A program made the translations under genes and the position numbers. 64,000 nt of DNA, from positions 1-64,000 of the forward strand of contig CAZLQF010000004.1 of NCBI GenBank assembly GCA_964561545.1. Reading direction: 5' to 3'. The DNA comes from CAZLQF01 sp964561545 (GTDB lineage Bacteria > Bacteroidota > Bacteroidia > CAILMK01 > CAYYUA01). Below, piece after piece: positions 1 to 8,760 of this stretch. The first letter of the stretch is position 1; each line of letters begins with the position of its first letter. The notes under the pieces were generated by a model, which had not been told where the DNA came from, ran no database searches, and was given only the letters and a program-made list of their open reading frames with translations.

Positions 1-5
1 TCATT

Positions 6-38
6 AAACCCTTGTAGGTGAGCAACTTTCAAGGGTTT
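6..38 (+). terminator. Stem-loop, possible terminator of a gene left of the window
   Basis: A perfect 9-bp stem (AAACCCTTG paired with CAAGGGTTT) encloses a loop of about 15 bases and is followed by ATTATTAT rather than a clean T-run. It would end transcription entering from the left edge. No gene end is visible in the window, so the role is inferred. Confidence 0.35.
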
Positions 39-671
39 ATTATTATAAAGGGACGACTCAAGGGACAATATTTTAATTAATCCTTTAAGAATTCCGGTTA
101 TTGGTTTAATCCGATGCCCAAGGTTATTGGAGCTTACAATACTTTTTAATCCTTGACTTTTCAAACCCATTGTTTTTCAAATTGGGCTACCAATTGGCTT
201 TCATTTTCATTATTTAGCACGCCAGAATTCCCATTTGGCTGAGTTATGCTTAATTAAACTGTTTCGGTGAATATTTAGCCTTCAAAACTTTAATTGACTA
301 TTTGTTTAGGTAGCTTCCTTCATCATTAAGGAAGGCCTCTAACCAAATGAGCGCAAGAAAAATAATACTGTTGGCATAATTTGATTTTTTAATCTAACCA
401 CCTCCCTCTTTTTCCATTTGGAAACTCCGGTGGCTTTCATAAGTAGTAATTGATTGTGGGCATACTTTCTGGTAGGTAAGTTAGTTTGCTAAAAACTTTT
501 TCAGAAGGTATCTTAAAAAATTTGACCTGATTTTTAAAATGTTGTAATATTATTACATTGTAGCTAAAAATTGCTCACATTAAATTAAGGGCAACACAAA
601 TACCACTTACAGTCTAATCTCTTCCATGATTATTCAAGAGCATTAAAAGAGAAGTCTAAGGCAATAAATAA
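39..671. other. Gene-poor, AT-rich stretch
   Basis: No open frame with recognisable protein character was found on either strand, and no tRNA, insertion sequence or strong hairpin beyond the one at the left edge. Together with the relics at 672-791 and 1928-2243 it looks like decayed sequence rather than a regulatory region. Confidence 0.5.
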
Positions 672-791
672 AACCAAGAGAAAAAGATTGAAAAATTTGA
701 AGATGCTAAACAATTTGCAATAAAAGCTTTAAGCTTAAATCCTGAAAATAAGATATTTGAAGAAAACTTAGAAGATATCAAGTATTACTAA
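672..791 (+). pseudogene. C-terminal relic of a tetratricopeptide-repeat protein
   Basis: The frame opens right after a stop at 669-671 and runs 39 codons to the TAA at 789-791, with no start codon of its own. It contains FEDAKQFAIKALSLNPEN, which follows the TPR helix pattern (A at the helix contact, A-L-x-L-x-P-x-N at the turn), and ends ENLEDIKYY. Nothing upstream continues it, so it is read as the surviving tail of a longer TPR protein. The TPR call is pattern-based; the parent protein cannot be named. Confidence 0.55.
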
Positions 792-969
792 CACTTTATT
801 AGGCTTTTTACTGTATCCAAAAAATAATCCCCTATTCAAGGGTTGTTTGTTGCTAAAACATTTTTCCTCAAAACTGAAAGCAAGGAATAACCGGAATTTT
901 TCAGCTTCCATAATGTTACTATCTTTGAAAGATGTAATAATTTTATTACAGGAAAAAATCCCTTTCATT

Positions 970-1218
970 ATGGCACAAGCACTTAAAAGAGAACTTGAAG
1001 TATTTAATCAGAAGCAAGGAGAATTGCAAAATGAACATCCTGACGGGGGCTATGTGGTTATTAAAGATGGGGAGGTATTGGGTGTTTGGAAAGACAGAGA
1101 AGATGCCTTGAAAGAAGGTATCAAAGCTTTTGGGAACGTTTCTTTTCTGATTAGGGATATTTACACCGATTTGGATAGTATCTTAGCCAACTTTTCCAAG
1201 AACTTAACCTTTACCTAA
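970..1218 (+). CDS. Small hypothetical protein, DUF5678-like
   Basis: An 82-residue protein. The open frame extends upstream to 847, but the ATG at 970 (MAQALKRELEVFNQ) begins the protein-like part and is preferred. The middle has a compact beta-hairpin pattern, GGYVVIKDGEVLGVWKDRED, followed by a helix ALKEGIKAFG and then SFLIRDIY. This layout resembles the DUF5678 type of small domain often placed just before aspartyl protease genes. There is no signal peptide or membrane segment. Its stop TAA shares its last base with the ATG of the next gene (TAATG), so the two are almost certainly co-translated. Function is unknown; a partner or regulator of the protease is an inference from the arrangement. 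Confidence 0.7.
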   Translation: MAQALKRELEVFNQKQGELQNEHPDGGYVVIKDGEVLGVWKDREDALKEGIKAFGNVSFLIRDIYTDLDSILANFSKNLTFT

Positions 1219-1649
1219 TGCCAAAACAACGGTTTGAATTTGGAGAATTAAGTAAGGTAGGGCCAACCCTAAATATTTCAGTGCTACCGCCAAAGCCGGT
1301 TAGGGATGCATTACAAAAGCACAATGATGTTATTCCTTCCTCATCCATTTATGCCTTAATTGATACCGGGGCTTCTCACACTTCTATTGATCATACCGTT
1401 GTCAAAGATTTAGACCTTGTTGCTCATAATATCATTAATGTGCAAACACCAGGAGGAGAAACCCAACAATATACTTATGAGGCTGATTTTGTACTCAATG
1501 AAATTTTACCCAAGCAAGGATTTTATTTAACATGTTTGTCGGCTGATTTGAACAAACAATCCCATGATGCCCTCTTAGGGAGAGATGTTTTGGAGTATTT
1601 CACATTAATTTACAATGGTTGGGAAAATGCTTTTTACCTTCATATTTGA
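1218..1649 (+). CDS. Retropepsin-like aspartyl protease, single-lobe
   Basis: A 143-residue protein with the catalytic signature ALIDTGASHTSID near residue 48, the D-T-G-A motif of retropepsin-type (clan AA) proteases, and the second motif ALLGRDVLEYF (hydrophobic-GRD) near residue 125. Its length fits a single lobe that must dimerise to form a pepsin-like active site. There is no signal peptide, so it should act in the cytoplasm. It starts on the last base of the preceding small gene's stop codon. It lies inside a decayed region flanked by relics, which suggests an acquired cassette. Substrate unknown; the family call is firm, the role is not. Confidence 0.85.
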   Translation: MPKQRFEFGELSKVGPTLNISVLPPKPVRDALQKHNDVIPSSSIYALIDTGASHTSIDHTVVKDLDLVAHNIINVQTPGGETQQYTYEADFVLNEILPKQGFYLTCLSADLNKQSHDALLGRDVLEYFTLIYNGWENAFYLHI

Positions 1650-1687
1650 CACTTTACCCAACCTTAAAAGCCCTTTCTTTAGCAAAT

Positions 1688-1837
1688 TTATTCTTCTTTA
1701 AGCGTCAAAATACTCCACCAAACAGCAAGGACAAAAAACCTCACCGGATAAGCCAGGATTAAAAGGCCATAAAAGGAATAAACTAAGACATTCCATTGTT
1801 CTTTAGCATTTAATTGACTGTAATAACAGTTCCTCAT
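1688..1837 (-). CDS. Small hypothetical membrane protein
   Basis: A 49-residue frame starting at ATG 1837 (a TTG at 1891 would give 67 residues). It has one clear hydrophobic stretch, VLVYSFYGLLILAYPVRF, then FVLAVWWSILTLKEE, so one or two membrane passes are likely. No family is recognised. It lies convergent to the aspartyl protease gene in a region with several relics, so it may itself be a remnant of a longer gene. Coding status is uncertain. Confidence 0.3.
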   Translation of the reverse strand: MRNCYYSQLNAKEQWNVLVYSFYGLLILAYPVRFFVLAVWWSILTLKEE

Positions 1838-1927
1838 TTGGGTTTCGTTATTACCTTTTTCTTTCCGAGACTGTTCAGAAAAGTGTGTCAAAGTTTAATT
1901 TATTTTTGAACCACTAAAAACATTGAC

Positions 1928-2059
1928 ATGGCTTAAAAAAAGACCAGTAAAAGAAAAACCCTCGAAGATTTAGTTCCAGATGAAGCATTAAGGAAACGGG
2001 TCAAATATCAGCTTTACAATGGTTATTGTATTTTATGGGAAGGAAGTGCTTCAACCTAA
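1928..2059 (+). pseudogene. Short open frame interrupted at codon 3, probable relic
   Basis: An ATG at 1928 is followed by GCT and then a TAA (1934-1936). The same frame continues open to TAA 2057-2059 and encodes a basic, helix-rich peptide (KRKTLEDLVPDEALRKRV, then a YNGYCILWEGS segment). The clean frame after the early stop suggests a small gene inactivated by a nonsense change. I do not recognise the family. The next relic lies about 80 bp downstream. Confidence 0.35.
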
Positions 2060-2141
2060 TTCAAATCGGTTACAGCAATCATGTTGATGGTAGTTAGCTG
2101 CTAATAATCACCGACCTAAAGAAGGCTGAATTTAAAAATAA

Positions 2142-2243
2142 CAACCTTGGGAACTTGTTTATTCAGAGGCTTACATTGCTAAGGAAGAAGCAAAGAAAAG
2201 AGAAAAGCAACTCAAATCTTATCGAGGCAGGCGGTTTGTATAG
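2142..2243 (+). pseudogene. C-terminal relic of a GIY-YIG endonuclease-family protein
   Basis: After a stop at 2139-2141 the frame reads PWELVYSEAY, then EEAKKREKQLKSYRGRRFV and a TAG. This matches the end of small GIY-YIG proteins, which carry W-x-L-V-Y-x-E, an A-x-x-R-E-K-x-L-K helix and a G-R-x-F terminus. The N-terminal catalytic GIY...YIG part is absent or too decayed to read. The family call rests on this C-terminal pattern alone. Confidence 0.55.
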
Positions 2244-2520
2244 GTGAGCTTATTGGTAAAAAGCCATAAATCATTCGGCTTAAAACCCAAACCTTCCATT
2301 AAAGCATTGTATTAAGGTCTTGCATGGATTCCCATCCTTTTAAATATCGGACTAAAAACATGCTTTTTGGTTACCTTGATTCACCTATAGAGATAACCAA
2401 TCGTCATTACCATTTAAAATAGCCTCCATTTGAACTGATAGAGGGTGGGAGGTGGTTTTTATTCGTAGAATTTTTGCTAATTTTAAATTTTATTGGAAGT
2501 TGATACTTCCAGCCAAAACT

Positions 2521-5500
2521 ATGTTTCAAGGGGCACTGCTTTACATACCTGATTTAACTAATTTAAAGAGGATTTTAAAGGTCCAACCTTTACCAATCCT
2601 TAACATCTTTGGTAAGCATGCCATTGTATTTTTATGTGCGGTAATATTTTGCCGTGCCGATCACGTCAGCGCTGATTCCAAGGTTAAATTTCTTGAAAAT
2701 AAAGGCCAATGGCACTCCAAGGTTCAATATAGGGCTGATTTACCTGGTGGTAGGTTGTTTGTTGAAAATACGACCCTTTCTTACAATTTCTTAAGCCAAG
2801 CAGGATACCAACATAACCATGATTCAAAATTTCCAAAAGATAGTATTCGCGGGCATGCAGTTAAGCTAAACTTTTTAGGAGCCAATCAAAATACCTATAT
2901 TTCATCTGAAAACAAACAAACTGAATATTACAATTTTTTCATAGGGGATGACCGATCGCAATGGGCTTCTCACGTCAATGCCTATACAAAATTAACTTTT
3001 AACCGTTTGTACAAAGGTGTTGATCTTGAATTGTTGAGCCAGGGCAATCAATTAAAATATAATTTTGAAATAAAGCCTGGTCAGGAGCCTGGACAAATCA
3101 GAATGCATTATCAGGGTGCATCGAATGTAATTATTCGAGAAGAAAAATTACACATTCGAACGTCCGTAAATTCCTGGCAAGAACTTAAGCCATTTGCTTA
3201 TCAGTTATTTGAGGGTAAGCAAAAATCCGTCCCTTGCAATTACCAGATGAAAGGAGACCAAATAGTTGGGTTTGAATTTCCAGAAGGGTATGATACCTCG
3301 AGGAAAATAGTAATCGATCCTAAAGTCATTTTTTCAACTTATTCAGGATCCAGTTCTGATAATTTTGGCTATACAGCCACTTTTGACACGTTGGGGCATG
3401 CCTACTCAGGGGGCACGGTATTTGGCCCAAATTTTCCCGTTACTACAGGGGCCTATCAAACTGTTTTTTCAGGCGGTGCCGATACCAGCTTTGGTGGTAG
3501 CGGAGCCGAAAGGGACATAGGTATTCTAAAATACAACCAATCCGGGACTAATGTTGAATATGTAACCTATTTAGGAGGAAGCCACAATGAGGATCCTCAT
3601 AGCATGGTTGTTAACAGTGAAGGAGATCTTTTAATTTTCGGCAATACAGGTTCTTCTGATTTTCCAGTTCCCAATCTTACTTATAAAGATACCATTGATG
3701 GTGATTATGATATTTTCCTGGCCAAGCTTTCTAAAGATGGCGCTCAATTAAAGGAAGGCACCTACGTAGGTGGAACAGGTTGGGATGGTTTGAATGGTTC
3801 TCAGCAAATAATAACCAATACCAGCCCGCTTGGATGGAATTACGGAGACATGTTTAGGGGAGAGGTCATTGTAGACAATCAGGACCGGGTTTATGTGGCA
3901 TCAGTAACCAAATCACAAGATTTTCCTGTCTCTGCCAATGCAGTTCAAACAAACTTTGGAGGAGGCACGCAGGATGGGGTTGCTTTTGTATTTAATGACG
4001 ACCTTACTTCATTGTTACATGCTACCTACTTAGGAGGCAATAATGATGATGCAGCTTATGGGTTGGCCTTAGACGACCAAAACAATGTTTTCATAACCGG
4101 AGGTACAAGCAGTAACCAAATAAACTTCCCACTGACTGGTTATCAAACAGCTTACAATGGTGATCCGGCTGATGGATTTGTTTGTAAATTAAGCAATGAC
4201 CTTTCTACTTTGCAAGCTTCTACCTTGTTAGGCACTTCGGATTATGACCAAAATTATCTTGTGGACCTTGATTTTAAAGGGGATCTTTACGTTACCGGGC
4301 AAACCAGTAGTGATTCTTTTCCAGTAAAAAACGTCAACCACTACGCAGATTCAGCTAAGCAATACATCACCAAATTTGATCCCAATCTTGATTCTATTAT
4401 ATTTTCTTCAACAATAGGTTCTGGTAATAGGCCAAATCCGGATCTATCTCCAACAGCTTTCCAGGTAGATAACTGTGGTAAGATTTATTTCTCTGGCTGG
4501 GGTGGCGCAACGAACTTTAAAGGTAATACCCTTGGTTTGGAAGTGACTAATGATGCTTTTCAAAAAACAACCGATGGTTCTGATTTTTACATTGCCGTTT
4601 ATGCCCCTGGAATGGATACTTTGTTGTATGCTACTTATTATGGCGGTCTTTTAAGCCAGGAACATGTAGATGGAGGAACCAGTCGTTTTGATAAAAATGC
4701 CTTAATTTACCAATCAATTTGCGCCGGCTGCGGTGGAAATTCAGATTTGCCCACTACTCCCAATGCTCACTCTAGAACCAATAACTCATCTAATTGCAAC
4801 AATGCGCTCATCAAAATTGATTTAAATGTACCTGACCTGTATTCGGAATTCAAAATTCCCCAAACTTCTTGTGTTTCGGATACCTTGCAATTTAGTAATC
4901 AAAGTACATTGGCCAAATCTTACTTCTGGGATTTTGGCGATGGCGATACTGCACAGGGAAAGACCCAGGCTCACTCCTATGATGATACGGGAACTTACAA
5001 TGTTCGCTTGATCGCTTTTAACCCGGAATCCTGCGATATTTATGACACCTCTTATCGAGATGTAACCATATATGAGGATGTCGGGGCTGATTTTAGTTAC
5101 GATTCTTTAAGTTGTATCAATAGTTTTCAATTTAACTATGAAGGCAATTACGGCAGATCTTTTAAATGGAAATTTGGGGATGCAGCAATAAGCCGCAAGG
5201 AAAGTCCAATCTATTCTTTTAAGGATACAGGTGTTCACCATGTAACGCTAATTGTGGATTCAGGTACCGCTTGTGTAGACACGATTGTTAAACAAATATC
5301 GATTAACAATTTACCTCGGCCAGCTTTTAGCTACAATACCGACACTTGCGGCAGTAATATCACTTTTTACAATGAAGCAGGGTTTACCCAACAAGCGGAT
5401 TGGAAATTTGGGGATGGAACCAATTTAAGAACATCCAATGATACGGTCACGCATCAATACAATACTTCCGGTACTTTTCAAGTGACGTTGATCACCAATC

Positions 5501-7719
5501 CTGAGAAACCCTGTCGCGATTCGATATCTAAAATGATCAATTTAACAACACCTGATGCACGTTTTAGCAAGGAACGTTTAGATAGTTGTCAGTTTAAGGT
5601 TCGGTTCGTAGATACATCTAAATTTGCCCAGCAAAATTCATGGACCATAAACGGGGTTGATACCTTTCAAAATCAGGACAGCGTTGCTTTTAACTTTAAG
5701 AATCCAGGAACTTATAACGTTGAATTGGTCGTAAAAAGATTCAACCCGGTTTGTTTTGATACCCTGATCCAACAAATAACGCTGGATACCTTGCCCCGTG
5801 CAGCATTCCAAATTAACAGGCCAACGTGTTCTCCGGAGGCTGACATAAAGGCTGACAACCAAGGAGGTTATCCTCTGCATTGGAATGTTCAGGCTTCAGA
5901 TAAGAGTATGGATTCCAGTTTCTTTAAACAAGAAGATTTTACATTTTTAATTCCTAAAAATAGAATCCAATACGACATAACGCTTAGATCAGACCCTTTG
6001 TCTCCTTGTGCAGATACGGCCTCCAAGAATGTTTTCCTCGATTCTTCTGCTTATGCAAGGTTTGATTATGAAATAGATACTTGCGAGTGGTTCCTCCAGT
6101 TTGATAACCAATCCGTACAACCTTCTCAGCAAACATGGGATTTTGGCGATGGTTTTCAATCAAACTCAAAAAACCCGGACCATCAGTATTCCAATCAAGC
6201 GGATTATCAAGTAAAATTGGAAGTACAAGATCAGGGATGCGTGGACACATATTTTGATACCATTTCTTTGCCAGCTATTCCACGAGCTGATTTCGACTTA
6301 AACCAACTTGCATGTAAGCCCAAATTGAACATTAACAATCAATCTCAAACAGCTACCAATTATGAATGGGACTTGCCCTATGGTGCAAAGGGGAAATTTG
6401 CAGCAGATAGCATCATCACGCTTCAGGACACTTCTGCTTTTACTATAACACTCAATGCCAATCCAAATGGTAAATGCCCCGACTCCTCTAAAAAGCAATT
6501 TAAGCCTAAAGTTTTTGCAAGTGCTGATTTTAATTTACAACGGGACCCCTGTTCGACCTCTGTAAGTTTTAAACCTGATTTTCCGTATAGCAGTGAGTTT
6601 AATTGGCATTTCGGGGATGGTACTACCGCTTCATCCATCGAGCCAGAACATCAATATAGCAGTAATGGTCAATATCAAGTTCAATTAAATGTGAAGCGGG
6701 GAAAGTGTACGGATACTGTTAGCCAACCATTGGAGTTTTTTCTGCCAAAAGCGGGATTTGACTACATTCAAGAGGACTGCAGCCCAAAGGTTCAGTTTAA
6801 TAACCAATCATTGTATCAAGACACATCTCTATGGGCACTTGGAACAGGAGATAGCATTACTTTAAATTCACCTGAACATACCTACCAGGATTCCGGACAA
6901 TACCAAGTGACGTTAATAGCAAAAAATGATACCGGATGCATGGATGTGCAAGATACGACCATTCAAATTCCACCTTTTGTTAATGCCAAAATAGATCAAA
7001 ATATTGATCGGTGTACTGGCAAGGCTGAATTCACTGATAAAAGTAAAAGAACAACCTACAGACAATGGTCGATCGGTAACAAAACGTTTGATGTTGATCA
7101 GGTCAACTACCAATTTGATAGTGCTGGGGTGTACAATATTGGTTTTACGACAGGAAATCAAGAATGTCAGGATCAATTATCGGATTCCATTCAAATATTT
7201 GAGAAGCCTGATGCATCCTTTGCATATAAGCGGGACCGTTGCTCAAACGTTGTAGATTTTGAAAGCATTGACTCCTCAGAATTAAAACACCAGTGGATTT
7301 TTGGGGATAGCAGGGAAAGTGACGAAGTCAATCCTCGCCATATTTACTATCTTACGAGAGATTATAATGTTACCCACGTTGTAAAAAACCAATATGATTG
7401 TAAAGATACGGTTGAGCAAAACGTAAGTGTTACCAATGATTTTGACAAGGAATTGCAAATACCCAACGTTATTACACCAAATGGTGATGGCAAGAACGAT
7501 TACTTTACCGTCAAGGGTCTCAACCCTTGTAAGGAATATGAAGTAAAAGTCATGAATCGCTGGGGTCAGGAACTATACTACATATCAGGGCAAAATATTG
7601 AGGTAAAATGGGATGGAACTACCGATGGCCGTGATTTAAGTGAAGGCACTTATTATTACCTGATTAATGATAAGGAAGGAGATTTAACCAGAGAAGGAGT
7701 GGTTCATTTGATTAGGTAG
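2521..7719 (+). CDS. Giant secreted adhesin: SBBP beta-propeller, PKD-like repeats, T9SS type B (CHU_C) C-terminus
   Basis: A protein of about 1730 residues. A hydrophobic segment HAIVFLCAVIFCRADHVSA ends near residue 53 and looks like a signal peptide with an unusually long N-region. A GTG at 2452 would add 23 residues, so the start is uncertain. Residues about 60-270 form an N-domain opening FLENKGQWHSKVQY. Residues about 270-740 are SBBP-type propeller repeats (FSTYSG..., YVTYLGG, ATYLGG). Residues about 780-1640 hold eleven PKD-like repeats, each with a Cys pair; FGDG is kept in several. The end, from IPNVITPNGDGKND to EGVVHLIR, is the gliding-motility-associated C-terminal domain that directs T9SS export. 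Likely a cell-surface or secreted adhesin; its ligand is unknown. It is convergent with the response regulator, 7 bp apart. Confidence 0.85.
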   Translation: MFQGALLYIPDLTNLKRILKVQPLPILNIFGKHAIVFLCAVIFCRADHVSADSKVKFLENKGQWHSKVQYRADLPGGRLFVENTTLSYNFLSQAGYQHNHDSKFPKDSIRGHAVKLNFLGANQNTYISSENKQTEYYNFFIGDDRSQWASHVNAYTKLTFNRLYKGVDLELLSQGNQLKYNFEIKPGQEPGQIRMHYQGASNVIIREEKLHIRTSVNSWQELKPFAYQLFEGKQKSVPCNYQMKGDQIVGFEFPEGYDTSRKIVIDPKVIFSTYSGSSSDNFGYTATFDTLGHAYSGGTVFGPNFPVTTGAYQTVFSGGADTSFGGSGAERDIGILKYNQSGTNVEYVTYLGGSHNEDPHSMVVNSEGDLLIFGNTGSSDFPVPNLTYKDTIDGDYDIFLAKLSKDGAQLKEGTYVGGTGWDGLNGSQQIITNTSPLGWNYGDMFRGEVIVDNQDRVYVASVTKSQDFPVSANAVQTNFGGGTQDGVAFVFNDDLTSLLHATYLGGNNDDAAYGLALDDQNNVFITGGTSSNQINFPLTGYQTAYNGDPADGFVCKLSNDLSTLQASTLLGTSDYDQNYLVDLDFKGDLYVTGQTSSDSFPVKNVNHYADSAKQYITKFDPNLDSIIFSSTIGSGNRPNPDLSPTAFQVDNCGKIYFSGWGGATNFKGNTLGLEVTNDAFQKTTDGSDFYIAVYAPGMDTLLYATYYGGLLSQEHVDGGTSRFDKNALIYQSICAGCGGNSDLPTTPNAHSRTNNSSNCNNALIKIDLNVPDLYSEFKIPQTSCVSDTLQFSNQSTLAKSYFWDFGDGDTAQGKTQAHSYDDTGTYNVRLIAFNPESCDIYDTSYRDVTIYEDVGADFSYDSLSCINSFQFNYEGNYGRSFKWKFGDAAISRKESPIYSFKDTGVHHVTLIVDSGTACVDTIVKQISINNLPRPAFSYNTDTCGSNITFYNEAGFTQQADWKFGDGTNLRTSNDTVTHQYNTSGTFQVTLITNPEKPCRDSISKMINLTTPDARFSKERLDSCQFKVRFVDTSKFAQQNSWTINGVDTFQNQDSVAFNFKNPGTYNVELVVKRFNPVCFDTLIQQITLDTLPRAAFQINRPTCSPEADIKADNQGGYPLHWNVQASDKSMDSSFFKQEDFTFLIPKNRIQYDITLRSDPLSPCADTASKNVFLDSSAYARFDYEIDTCEWFLQFDNQSVQPSQQTWDFGDGFQSNSKNPDHQYSNQADYQVKLEVQDQGCVDTYFDTISLPAIPRADFDLNQLACKPKLNINNQSQTATNYEWDLPYGAKGKFAADSIITLQDTSAFTITLNANPNGKCPDSSKKQFKPKVFASADFNLQRDPCSTSVSFKPDFPYSSEFNWHFGDGTTASSIEPEHQYSSNGQYQVQLNVKRGKCTDTVSQPLEFFLPKAGFDYIQEDCSPKVQFNNQSLYQDTSLWALGTGDSITLNSPEHTYQDSGQYQVTLIAKNDTGCMDVQDTTIQIPPFVNAKIDQNIDRCTGKAEFTDKSKRTTYRQWSIGNKTFDVDQVNYQFDSAGVYNIGFTTGNQECQDQLSDSIQIFEKPDASFAYKRDRCSNVVDFESIDSSELKHQWIFGDSRESDEVNPRHIYYLTRDYNVTHVVKNQYDCKDTVEQNVSVTNDFDKELQIPNVITPNGDGKNDYFTVKGLNPCKEYEVKVMNRWGQELYYISGQNIEVKWDGTTDGRDLSEGTYYYLINDKEGDLTREGVVHLIR

Positions 7720-7726
7720 AGGTCGT

Positions 7727-8410
7727 TTAATCAGTATCTATAATATTTTCCTTAACAGCATGGACCACCAGCCCAGCGGTATTGTTAATGTTTAGTTTAC
7801 GCATAATGTTTTTACGATGCGTAACTATGGTATGGTTGCTAAGGTAAAGCTTATCAGCGATTTCTTTGTTGGTTAAACCCTTGGCGATTAACCGTATAAT
7901 TTCTACTTCTCTTTCGGAAAGCTTTAAAGGTTCGCAAGTGGCGTATAGGCGGTCAAACAAGATGTTTTCAGGGAGATCTTGTGGGTGATCTTCCAGTATT
8001 TTTTCCAGGATTTGCCCGCAGAAAAAGTTCTTATTCGAAGCCGTGGCATGTATGGCTTCAATAATTTCGTCTTTTTCACAATTTTTAAGCAGGAAGCTGT
8101 TAATATTAAGTGAAAGGCCTTGGGCAAGTATGGTTTTAGATTGTTCGGGGGTAATGGCAAGTACGTGCATGCTTGGATTTTGATTCAAAATAGGCTTAAG
8201 GATGGTGGGCGTGAAGGTAGGGGAGGTGTAGTCTACCATGAGCACGTCTGGTTGCGAATCGATAGCCTTTTTTTGTAGCGCTTCTATTGTAAAAGCCTGT
8301 CCAATAATTGATATATGCTCCTGATCCGATAGGATCATCCTCATTCCTTGCCTTATCAGGTAGTGGCTTTCAGCTATAAGAAGATTAACTTGTTGTTTTA
8401 CCCCTTCCAT
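7727..8410 (-). CDS. LuxR/NarL-family response regulator
   Basis: A 227-residue protein with a receiver domain (about residues 8-125) and a C-terminal LuxR helix-turn-helix beginning LSEREVEIIRLIAKGLTNKE near residue 161. The phospho-acceptor is probably the Asp in DVLMVDYTSP, and the switch Lys lies in LLKNCEKDEI. The usual acidic pair after beta-1 (A-D-D) is replaced by A-E-S in LLIAESHYLIRQGM, which may weaken Mg binding and phosphorylation. No histidine kinase gene is nearby, so it is an orphan here. It is divergent from cysQ across 350 bp that contains a pair of dyad-like direct repeats which it might bind. Confidence 0.9.
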   Translation of the reverse strand: MEGVKQQVNLLIAESHYLIRQGMRMILSDQEHISIIGQAFTIEALQKKAIDSQPDVLMVDYTSPTFTPTILKPILNQNPSMHVLAITPEQSKTILAQGLSLNINSFLLKNCEKDEIIEAIHATASNKNFFCGQILEKILEDHPQDLPENILFDRLYATCEPLKLSEREVEIIRLIAKGLTNKEIADKLYLSNHTIVTHRKNIMRKLNINNTAGLVVHAVKENIIDTD

Positions 8411-8760
8411 TGTTACAATGTAAAATATTAATTTAGAACAACTTTAAATAAACTGGTGCAAACCTAAAAGTTTGATTTAGAAATTCCTAAACAAGCGTTT
8501 GTCTTTTTAATTTGCCCTAAAAACACTCAAAGATCTATAATGTTCGCCAATATGGCTTTCAATGTTTTAGGCAATATGGCTTACAATATTTGATCAAGAT
8601 TGATTTTATTGGTGAAATGATGGGTTCGAAATACACCTTAATGCCTATTTCATGCACCTATAGTTATCAGGAGTAATCCTTTTGTCAACCCATTGTGATA
8701 ATAAAAAATGTTCACGTTATTTGCGCTTTTTTATGACAACAAACAAAATGTAACAGCGCA
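8411..8760. other. Divergent intergenic region between the response regulator and cysQ
   Basis: This 350-bp region must hold the promoters of both divergent genes. The main structure is the pair of 20-bp direct repeats at 8548-8591. No additional coding sequence was recognised. Confidence 0.5.
8548..8591. repeat. Pair of 20-bp direct repeats, possible operator
   Basis: CAATATGGCTTTCAATGTTT (8548-8567) and CAATATGGCTTACAATATTT (8572-8591) differ at two positions and start 24 bp apart. The first sits within GCCAATATGGC, whose arms GCCA/TGGC form a dyad. Such spaced dyads suit a LuxR-type regulator, and the divergent gene encodes one. Binding is inferred only. Confidence 0.4.

Noticed and set aside
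2323..2421. Short ATG frame of 32 residues
   Set aside because: No conserved feature, and it lies in the decayed region next to relics.
8615..8645. A GGTTCGAAATACACC sequence like a tRNA T-arm
   Set aside because: It lacks the conserved C-C end and no acceptor or anticodon arm can be drawn around it.
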